Shown here: one piece after another, positions 27,801 to 39,800 of the stretch
How the letters are laid out: every line of letters starts with the position of its first letter
Position numbering within the stretch: position 1 is the first letter of the stretch
Origin: Liolophura sinensis
Taxonomy: Eukaryota; Mollusca; Polyplacophora; Chitonida; Chitonidae
Length of the DNA: 64,000 nt
Assembly (NCBI RefSeq): GCF_032854445.1
Contig: NC_088305.1
Span: forward strand, 28,360,628 to 28,424,627
Direction: 5' to 3'
Program-made: the position numbers and the translations under genes
The notes under the pieces: generated by a model
Seen by the model: only the letters and a program-made list of their open reading frames with translations
Told to the model about the DNA's origin: nothing
The model's database searches: none

Positions 27801-30800
27801 CTAGAGGTTAAAGGTTAGAGGTTAGAGCTGGTTAAAGAGGGTAAAGGCTTATAAGAACCAGAGAGAGTGAGTGAGTGCTTGGGGTTTACTTGGGGTTTAC
27901 TGTACTTAACAATTTTTCAATCATATGACGACATAGGAATGCTTGGAGTGTATGTAATGTGCCTCCTTGTTGCTGGACGGATTTCCACTGCTCTTTCATC
28001 ACTGCTCTTTCATCTTGTGCTGCTTCACTGAAATGACTTACAGAAGGAAAGTAAGCCGCACTGCCCGAGCTATTATACTGATACGGGTCAGTCGTTGCAC
28101 TATCCCCTTTATGCTGAACGCTAAGCTTCCTCTTTTTTAAGGTCTTAGGTGTGACCTGACCCAGGACTGACTTTGGATCTACCGCTCCTGACACGGACAC
28201 TCTACCAACTGTGCCATTGGGGCCGGTCAAAAGAACTAATGAAAATGAACTAATGAAAATAAACTCCTAAACAAAGATTATGGTTACAAGGGGAATATAG
28301 CAAATAATATGCCAAGAAAATTTCTTTTGAATTTGATTTTTAGGGTATATTTTATGTCTCAGCATTTCTACATAATTTCAGTCAATGATCAAACGTTTTT
28401 TTGGACATGATGTCATCGTTGAACATGCCGGCTTAGTGGGGCCAGCATAGTGACCTACATGCGGATTCTGTCCCCCCACCCCCCGTCCCCAATGTCGTTT
28501 TGACAGATGTCACCAATGACCAATTTCCAGGCTAAGTCCAGGGTCCATAGGCAGTTTGAAGCTGTAATTTAAAGCCATTTTACACCCGAGACCAAGAGTG
28601 AAATTGTTTTTTCTTTTTTTGTTGTTCTTTTATATCTATGTCCTCAATTGCATACTGAAAAACAAAAGCCAAACAATTCATAAAATTCTTAAATACCTGT
28701 TTAGGTGCAGAAAGATCAGCTGGGTCTTTATAGGGCTCAAACACAGGCAGCAGGCCCAGACGTGTCTCCAGGGTGAAGGCGCTACCCATGACCTCCACAG
28801 CTGTCAGGTCAAGGTCTTGGCCCAGATCTATCTCCAGGAAAGGCTGGGCATCACTGGGAACAAAAGCGTCTTCTCCAATAATTCCGACGCCGGCAGGAGA
28901 TATTAGTGTGGAGGAATCCAAAAGGGCATTGTCACATTCTGTAACAGAAATGGGATATTCAGTCATGATAGACTGGCTCTTTCTGTGGAGGAATCCAAAA
29001 GGGCATTGTCACATTCTGTAACAGAAATGGGATATTCAGTCATGATAGACTGGCTTTTTCTGTGGAGGAATACAAAACGGCATTGTCACATTCTGTAACA
29101 GAAATGGGATATTCAGTCATGATAGACTGGCTCTTTCTGTGGAGGAATCCAAAAGGGCATTGTCACATTCTGGAACAGAAATGGGATATTCAGTCATGAT
29201 AGACTGGCTTTTTCTGTGGAGGAATACAAAAGGTCATTGTCACATTCTGGAAAAGAAATGGGATATTCAGTCATGATAGACTGGCTTTTTCTGAGGAGGA
29301 ATACAAAAAGGCATTGTCACATTCTGGAACAGAAATGGGATATTCAGTCATGATAGCCTGGCTTTTTCTGTGGAGGAATACAAAAGGGCATTGTCACATT
29401 CTGTAACAGAAATGGGATATTCAGTCATGATAGACTGGCTCTTTCTGTGGAGGAATACAAAAAGGCATTGTCACATTCTGTAACAGAAATTGGATATTCT
29501 GTCATGATAGACTGGCTTTTTCTGTGGAGGAATACAAAAAGGCATTGTCACATTCTGTAACAGAAATGGGATATTCAGTCATGATAGACTGGCTTTTTCT
29601 GTGGAGGAATACAAAAGGGCATTGTCACATTCTGTAACAGAAATGGGATATTCAGTCATGATAGACTGGCTTTTTCTGTGGAGGAATACAAAAAGGCATT
29701 GTCACATTCTGTAACAGAAATGGGATATTCAGTCATGATAGACTGGCTTTTTCTGTGGAGGAATACAAAAAGGCATTGTCACATTCTGTAACAGAAATGG
29801 GATATTCAGTCATGATAGACTGGCTCTTTCTGTGGAGGAATCCAAAAGGGCATTGTCACATTCTGTAACAGAAATGGGATATTCAGTCATGATAGACTGG
29901 CTTTTTCTGTGGAGGAATACAAAAGGGCATTGTCACATTCTGGAACAGAAATGGGATATTCAGTCATGATAGACTGGCTTTTTCTGTGGAGGAATACAAA
30001 AGGGCATTGTCACATTCTGGAACAGAAATGGGATATTCAGTCATGACAGACTGGAGGAATCCTTCTGTGGAGGAATACAAAAGGGCATTGTCACATTTTG
30101 TAACAGAAATGGGATATTCATTGTCACATTAGACATTAATGTGACAGAATAAGCTTTTCCACCACATTACATTGCTATGTTTGTTTTCTTTCTATAAATT
30201 ACAAAGTTTCTCCAAGCTTCTGATATTTGTCATGTTTGTATATCACCCCAGGACAGGGTTTAAATATTTATCAATTTTTAAAAGGTGTTTTGAGATTTGT
30301 TTGGAAGGTAGACCTACAATCCTATTGGGTAAAGTGCCCACATAAAGTAAAAATTTATGATATTTGATTGCCTCCAAAAATACACTTTATTGGCCTAAAT
30401 TTTAGACCAGGTACGGTGACAAGGGTATAACGGAGATTTCTGGCTATAAATCCAATCAAATTTTCTGTTTTTACCACGAATAGCTGGAATTACTGGCAAT
30501 CAGTAAATATCAGACTTGTGCCCATACTATTTATAATGTCAAAATGATTCTAGAGTATGAAAAATATATAATATGACCGAAAATTTTGGAACAATTTAAG
30601 AATAACCGTTTTTGACCATAAGATGTAAATGGACGAGACTGATATTTAGTGAAAGGCAATTTTTTGGGCTATTTATAATCAATCAATCAATAAATAAATA
30701 TATGCATTAATAGCAAAGTTCAACCGGATTTGTAGTGATCAATTTTTTGCCAAAAATGTCTAGTACATTGGCTCAATGTATCTAAGAGGATAAAGGAAAC

Positions 30801-33800
30801 AGATCTGCAGGTTCTTACCTGTGATTGCTCCCACAGACACACCTAGGCAAATACAAAGTGACAATGGCCATTTAACACAGGTAATACAGTACATATATAT
30901 AAGTAATCTCATCCGTCATAGTGAGAAATGTCTAAACATACCAGAATGCAAAGCTAGTTTACCGCAAAAATTTACTGTCACACTACTGCTTCACCTGATC
31001 GTTAATTACAATGCTCCGAAGATACAACATTACGGCACCTACCGTAGCTCTTCAACCTTTTTCTATGTTTGCAAGGTGTTTATTCTAGCATATTCTGAAG
31101 ACATTACTCTATGCAGGCTAATACAATTATACTTTTTTCTGAAGCCCAAGCCAGTTTTACCTTCAAAATCAAATTAACAAGGTGCATAAATTTTTGATCT
31201 TTTACATGTAAAAAGGTTCTGGAATCAAACACACATGCACATTTACTGCCCACTCAAACCCTTTTTTTCCTACACAAAGTATACATTTAACTGACTATTC
31301 CCATTGTAGTAAGTCAAAATACTCATTGTACACATACATTTTTCCTCAAAAACTACACATTTAACTGACAATTCCAATGCAGTAATAGCCTTTACCAAGT
31401 TCCCAGAATACGTCCTCACATCATGCTGTAGCCAATAAAAATCTACTTTCGACATATACATCTACCTATTTTTTCTCAATTTTACATGTATTTTCCTGTT
31501 AATTAAAACGTGAAGTAAAGCACCATTTACTGCACTTTTAAATTCCATTCCTTCATTGTGAAATTGTCCACACACATGTAATTAAAATTGCACCAGCATA
31601 TCAGGTAAAAATAGTTGACATCTGGCCAAAATAAGTATATCTATACTCACTGCTCTGTTTACAGCTGCAACAAGCCTCGTCATTCAAATGCAGGTCAAGA
31701 ATGTAACCCTAAAATGAAAGTTTCCATTAGACTAAGTTTCTGTTTTTATTACGTTCATCGCATGTAAACATGTTTACCACAACTGTCTGATAAACTTTGA
31801 TTGGTTTTTCATGCTGTACTCAAGAATATTTCACTTATACAACAGCGCCAGCATTATGATAGGAGGAAACCAGGCAGATCCCATGGGAAACCCACGACCA
31901 TCTGCAGGTTGCTGGAAGAACTTCCAATGTATGGCTAGAGATGAAACTTTGACCCGTAGTGCTGAACAGCGATGCTTAGTACTGGAAGGCATCGTGTCCT
32001 TATTTCAGAGTAACAACCACACTGACTGTATGGATTTCACTGGTTTTTCTAAGCTGCAGTCAAGAAGATTTCATCTGCATAAAAAAGGTCAAATAGACAG
32101 GGACTGAAATTTCATAATTTTTATGTAGATTAAACTCGTTCAAATTTACTGCTACAAAAGCAGGAGTGACAAATGTGCTGATTCCTGGATTTGAACTCGT
32201 GGCCTCTATAATAGGTATGTACAGGTAATACATACCGTAGGACAGGATTTTCCCACAGGACATTCCTTGGTACATTCCACTCGGCCATGGCTACATTCAC
32301 ATGTAGTACAGCTGTTGTATTCCCAGGTTGCACCAGACTGAAGCAGAGATTGCAACAAAGTTAAAAATATATTTTTAAAATTGTTAGCAAATTAGAAATA
32401 AGCATTTCTGTACCAGCAGGCAATCATAATGGGCATTTGTGCAGCGGGCAATCATAATGGGCATTTGTACAGCGGGCAATCATAATGGGCATTTTTGCAG
32501 CGGGCAATCCTAATGGGCATTTGTGCAGTGAGCAATCATAATGGGCATTTGTGTACCAGCGGGCAACCATAATGGGCATTTGGAATCAATAATTGGAAGA
32601 GCCATGTCAAAAACACTGACGAACAATCAAAAGCCAATTAGACAAAGTTATGAAGCAGAGCTTCTGAGATTCTCGATACCACATCAACATTTACTTCAAA
32701 GGGAACAGCATCCTTAATGACACTTACGGTGATTTAATATCCTTAACGAGCCAGTTTTTGTAGTGATAGGTCATGATATTGATTGAAATTGTCACACAAT
32801 ATACAGGACTGAACAATCAGCACATTAGCAGGTAACTGCCAACATCCCTACTCCAATGTGACGGATACGTCTTACCAGGTAACGCTGCCCGTTGTGGACG
32901 CAATCACAGTTCTGTTCATCCAGTCCATCATCACAGTCATTCTTCCCATCACAGACGAGCTCAGGGGTGAAGCACTTCTGACAGTTGTCACACGCGGTGG
33001 CGTTTGGGGCGCAGACACAGGAAGTCTCGCCGCCTGTTGTGGATGGGAGGGTTGTGATCGGAACAGTGGGCACTGAAACAAACAGAAACATTCAAAGGTC
33101 AGACATGAATGAGTGTAGCTACGAGATGGAAGTAATGCAATTATAACCTACAGGCATACTGCAGTTAAACAAAGACCCAGTGGAACCCAAGCTACACAGG
33201 TTTTATCAGAAATATCAAGTTACTAACCACAACTCTCACTCTCGGCTATAGTGAAACTACTTCCTCTTTTTTAGGGGGAAACACTAACATTACCATTGGG
33301 TTATAGGAGCTAGCAAAACCATTTGACTGAACTGGGCTTAAGTGATGTTTAAGTGATTTCTGTTATACACCTATTGTGCAGTAATGAATCTTTCCTGACC
33401 TATGACAATGTCAGGGACTCGTGTTGTAAACTTATAAATAACTATGTATTTTGACTGAAGCTCTTTACCTGGCATGCACATACAGCAGTTGTCATTGGTG
33501 GTCACTTTTTTGAAGCCCTGTAACAAAGGATTACGACAACCTTCATCATACATGTGAAACACGGTGTATATCTTTTACAACTTAGGCCTACATGTACATG
33601 TATTATCAAAACAGATATCTTTAACCTCAGTTAGAAATGTGAAAGTTGCAGGTTTTAACCACGCAGAATTCCATATTAGAAAACTTCCAGAATTAAAAAC
33701 TCATCAATGATAATGATAATATCTGAAATGTATATCTATAATAAAATTGGGTTCAAATTACCTTGGGGCCACTCAAGGGGGGTAATTCAGCCCAGACCAG

Positions 33801-36800
33801 GTTACACTAATCCTAGTCAGTAGATATTTTGACAGCAGAATAATGTAAAAGAATTTACAATTTATCTCCATTTAATTTGTGACCAACATAATGTTTCCAA
33901 ATCACAATATCTGTTTCTGTCTTTGAAGAAAATTAATCTTATTATTATTATTAAGTAAAATCTGTATCTTCAGCCAGGGAAGATAATCCTTTGCGTTATG
34001 CGGATCAAGGGAGATAACTCTTCACAAGTTATCTTTTATGAGGTGTTCACTATGATGAGCAGATTTCAGAGTCCCTGAATGTACGTAGCTATTGACCAAG
34101 GTATATATTAATGCATGCCTGTCCCTCAATTTCCTCCACAACTGTTTATCCAATTGAGTTAGCATGTACTGTTCAGGACCCAAGGGAGTGAACCATGGCG
34201 TATTTGAAAATATATTAATCAATGATGATATCACAAATCTTTTGCTTTCACATCCACACTTTTCCAAGTCAGCTTGAATACTATTGGATAGTATAGTATT
34301 GGATTGAATACTATACTAAGTTCAGGCATATCATTTGCACCATGTGTTGGATATGAAATATTTTTTGAACCGGCCATGTTCTATAGAATGGTACAACCTA
34401 GGGAGTATGGAAGTTGTATCCAGATGTACTTACAGTCTGGCACTGGATGTCACATTTGGGCACGCAGTTCAGGGTGCAGTTGTAAGTGTAGACACAGTCC
34501 TCAGTACAGTGCTCTCCTTGTCGTGTGAAGTGGCTGTTCAGCTGATAACAGATCAACGGGTTCATTATTACAACATGTGACACATTTACTGAAATTAGAC
34601 TACTAGCTTTAGAATACAGTCAGTGGGAGGGCTTTTCTCCAGACATGAATTCTGTTCTACAACTGGTTGAAAGCTCAGAGATAAAAAATCCCCTGCCTCA
34701 ATAATAAAGACAAAGCAGTGAGAGATGGATTTGAATCTGGGACCTCACAAAATGTTCCCATTAGTTTTGTCATTTGATCAGTCGGACAGGAAAGAAGATG
34801 GAAAGACAGAGCACAAACACATAGAGCGTGACTGCTACCGGTGACACCTTGACTTCAAACATTTACCATTCCTTTGAAAGCTTGATATATTTACTCATTA
34901 CAACGTTCTTTTGGCTCTAAATGCTGTTCTCAAAAGTCTTACTTTTATTCCACAATCAGTTTTATGTTTGGAGAAAACCGGAGTAAATCACCCTGCTTGC
35001 CATGACAAATCTCTGCACTTAAAGTCACAAGAGCTGGATTTGAACCTGTCACTTCACAAAGTCTTCATATTTTTTTGCATTCTATCAAACAGGAATAAAA
35101 GTGGAAACAGGGGGCAGAAATACATACAGCATGACTGGTTCCAGTGACATCTTCACACTGGCACATCTCGGCTGGCACACAGGCTCCATTGTCCCCATAC
35201 ACTTCACCCTCCACACATCCACAGCAAAATCCTGGTCACAGCAAACACAATATTTGGTCATGAAGAATGAATCATTAAGACTTAACGCCACATTAAGCAG
35301 TATTTCAGATATGTCATAGCGAGAAATATATGTCTTTCCACTTGAGAATATTATATAAAAAAACAGAAAACAGATGCTTTCCAGAAAGTCAGAATTCGAA
35401 AATCACTTTAAAGGTAGTTCTGAAAAATGATAAACTTTAGTATCATCAAATTTACATCTCCTACAATAACTATGTTTTAAACTCTGTAAATTCTGTTCAC
35501 ACGAGAGCTCTACATTTAGACTGGCCATGATGATGATACTTTATTTGGAAGATACAGAAGTACAAACAGCAAGTCCTGTTCTTCACCAAGACCAGCATAA
35601 TGAAAAAAACACTGGCTAATAAACTGGTATCATCTTGGAAATATATAAAAAGATTGAAGAATTATGGGGAAAAAGCAAGTTGCCAAATGGAGAGAGTTAG
35701 GTGCATTCGCTGGGTTTTTGGTTTAATCTGACAGACTTACCATAGATGTCGACAAATTCCGCCTGAGAGCTACACTGACGATTTGCTCGGACATCGTCAC
35801 AAGTTCTGCGACATCGACACTGGTCATACACCTCTCCCTGTATGTCACATGACACAGGTTCCTCTGTAGTCGGACCCACGTGCGTTGGCCCTGTTGTGGA
35901 GACCCTTTCAGTGATGAGAGTCTCCTCTGTGGTCGTTGTCTCCGGTGCTGATGTTGGAACAGTAAAAGTAGGTCCTTGTCGTGGTTTGAAGCAGGCAAGA
36001 ATGCTGACCTGGGCCATGTAGGTGTCCTGCTGCTCAGACAGAGGTTCCTTAAACCCAACTTTGATCACCTCGGCGTTAATGCCATCTCCTAATTTCTGGT
36101 AACTGTTGCCTGGGAACAACTGAAATAAAAAACAATTTACTTGTTTGCTGTTTTGTGCTGAACATAAATTTTCACACATTATGAAATATTTTGTTCATTC
36201 AACTGGTGTATCACCCTGTACTAAATGAATATTTCACTTGCACTACAGCCGCCAGAATACAAGATAGAAAAACATTTAAACTTTAAACTGCATCTCCAAT
36301 TTATTCTCTTCCTTTTCGCTCACAAAATTTCATACTAGAGCAGGAGAAGTGGACAATTTTTCTGACATTTCAGGCACATGTCAAATCTTACAAATGTTAC
36401 TTCATTATTCGTTTTTCCATGTATTTGTTAAATGAGCAACAGACTAGAATATGAGGATTGGATTATGTTTATGTGAAATCTTGAAAATGTTACTTCATTT
36501 CCCCTCCTGACCCCGCCCCCCCACCCCCCATGTAATTCTTTCCGAAAAATAGACTTGAGTATGATGAATGGCTTTATATGTTGAGTTGTATCAATCAGGT
36601 AGGTTTCGTATGACCACGTACAACAGGTGTTCCTAGGTCGTCGTGCACAGCAGTCCAGGCTGGATCGGCCTCGTTCAGCTTGTAATGGACAGAGTAAGAC
36701 TTGACGTTTCCATTAACATTCACACTGTCTACGTAGATTGGATCCACCTCAGCCGAGGGCTCAGAAAGGGAGATAACCAGACCAGTTTCTTCTACAGGAC

Positions 36801-39800
36801 TGATAGGAACAACCCAGCCTGTGCTTCGGGCTTCGGCTGGAATTCCTACATTGTACGGCAAACCTTGGATTTGGTCGTCAGAAATAAGGCTCGGGTCCTT
36901 CATTCCATCACTCAACACACAAGCTGGACAATGAAGAGAAAACAATTTGTCATCAACATACAAATTTTTTTTCTCTCCATTTATTTGGAACTCGACAATA
37001 TTCCATTTAAAAAAACGGTACTCAGTTTTATACACGGGTTTAAACTTTCCCAGATGTGAGACAGTGATTTTCACCTGCGGTCTAGTCGTTAAAGGTATTG
37101 TGGGATTCTACTTGTTAAAACAACATCATCTGGTACTGTGCCTGATTGAAATACACAAAAACTGGAATACACAATCACATTCCCAGGATTGAAATCCCAC
37201 ATGACATTAGCAAAAACCTATGCATAGATCAAGCTGATTTTCACACTTGAACTGAGGGATGACAAAATGAATCTGCACACAAAATCTTATCAAAATCAGA
37301 CAAATTTTGGAACCGTTATTCTGCTGAAACAAACTATCAGAATCAGAATCAAGGAACACACTAACTACACCAAACTTCTAAGTCTACCATGCTGGATTTC
37401 TAATCTGATAAGAAGCTCCGCAAAGTGAACTTGCATATTAGGAGTTTAAGGAGTATTAGGACAACCAGACGATATTTGGAACCTGATTTAACAAAGACGT
37501 CTACAAGAGGGTCAAAACCTTATGAAAAATTTTACATTTACATGTAGGTATCTTGACTTTTTCATTACTATCACTAAACCCACATACTAGTGAGAGGCTA
37601 AAGAAATATATTCTGGGCTGTTATCACGTGGAAATCAAAATGTGACTGACAGACAGACAGACAGACAGACTGGTAGGCAGACCTAAATAAATATCCTGTT
37701 GTTGGAGCACGGGATAGTAAATAAGCTACATGTATACTGATAACAGTGCCTACATTCAGCAGTTGTTCCTTCAGGCACAGATGTTGTTCCAACTGACGGT
37801 GACGGGGAGGGACTGCCTGTTGGATAGGCCTCTGTTGTTGTTGGTGCGGATGTAGACGGTTCGGTTGTTCTTTCACTGGGTGGAGTTGTCTCCTCAGGGG
37901 TCACATAGCCCGTGACGGGGGAGGAAGGAGGATGTGGAATCGTAGTGAAGCTACCTTCATCAGGTATCTCTGGTGTAGTACTGCTGGGTGGGAGAGTTGT
38001 CTCCCCTGGTGTGGTAGGGGGAACCGGCGTCAGCGTGGGTGGTGGCAGTGTAGTGACAACTGGCTCAGAGGTACGTACGCAGACTGGGCAGCATGATGTA
38101 GGCATAGATCGGGCCTCAAAGAACTGGAGGGAAATAATTGCCAGGTGAACAACATGTTCCATTCTTCCCACTTAATCTTTTTTTCAATTAAGAAAACGTT
38201 ATGCTTATTTATATTTTTTTTATATTCTGATATAAACACATCACAAGGAATTTGTGAAGGTTTGAACAGATAAAATTTGCAAAAGGTAAGTGGAACTGAT
38301 ATTTGAAGATGTCATTACAGGTGACCATTCAACCTGCATTAATTCCTTTGAAGTGGAGTCAGTAATATTTTCTTACATAGAAGTTCTCAGCATTAAAAGT
38401 ACTTTACTTTGTTTGGTTAGACGAGTTTATTTACATCAAACATGGCTAGTGTCATCTCACCTGTGGACAGGTAATGTCTCCGCAATCCAGAGAGCAGGTG
38501 ATCGTGTTGTTGATACAGACGCATGTCTCACAGCCTCTCTGCCAGCTTGCAAACGCCTAAGTTGACAAACAAGAATGTTTAGCTTTGTAACTCATTTGTA
38601 AGTACATTTTTGACAAACAAGCCCACGTCTCACAGCCTCTGTCAGCTGGCAAGTGCCTGAGTTACCAAACAAAAATATTTCACACTGTAACTTATTTTTA
38701 GGAATTTTCCAAGCATAAAAATGCATCACAGTCTTTCTGTCAGCTCACAAATACCTGAACAAACATGTAATTAACTGTAACTGACATCCAAACTGGCCCA
38801 AAATGTTGCATTTTAGAAAAAATAAATGTCATAATGTATTACTTTTAGTAATGAAACTTTCATAGTACAACATTATTCCAACTTATCCAACACCATAACT
38901 TTAAAACACCTAAGACCATCAGGTCTCTCTGGATCAGTCAAAAACAAGTAACTTTAGTCATGGACAAAATGTTAGGTCAAATCCAGTATTTAAGTTTGAA
39001 ATTTTTTTTTCCTTTTTTATTTTTCACACAAACATATGTCTCACAACTTTATTCGACTGAATTAACACACAACTACACCTCACACGATTTCAGCATAGCA
39101 GCTTATAAACGCCCCGGAAAGTTTCAGCGGTGCTGAACGTGCTCCCTCATCCTCACACCTCTGTTCAACTGCTTAGCCCATGAACTCTGACCTTGTTAAC
39201 AGTGGCGTCCACCTCATTGTAACAAGAACAGCTGCTCATTGGGACGGGTCCCTCCGGGTCTTCAGCACAGCTTGGGGTCAGCATACATAACAGCCCCTCC
39301 CCCAACCTCACCCCCACCCACCCACCCACCCACCAATCCCAGTACAACTATCTAAGCCTGTAACCTCCTACCTGTCTAACAGTGGCATCAACCTCATCGT
39401 AACACGAACATCGGGTTACAGGGACTGGTCCTTCCTCATCTTCAGCATAGCCAGGGGTTAGTGCACACCCTGTAGCGAAAACAGTGATTTTTCCAAGATA
39501 GAAAACCAAATGGTAGGACTTTCTTAAAGACAACAATAAAGTAAATAACAAGAGGGGAAATTTTTCAGGAATGGAGACACCAAAATTACAACCACAAGGT
39601 TCATGAATCTGCAGTTGTCTTTCCTTTGACATGGCTGGAAAGATTTGTCTTTCCTTTGACATGGCTGGAAAGATTTGTCTTTCCTTTGACATGGCTGGAA
39701 AGATTTGTCTTTCCTTTGACATGGCTGGAAAGATTTGTCTTTCCTTTGACATGGCTGGAAAGATTTGTCTTTCCTTTGACATGGCTGGAAAGATTTGTCT

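Noticed and set aside
27886-28230. A 114-codon minus-strand open frame
   Set aside because: It lies wholly within SINE B. A related copy exists at 57703-58020 without the same frame.
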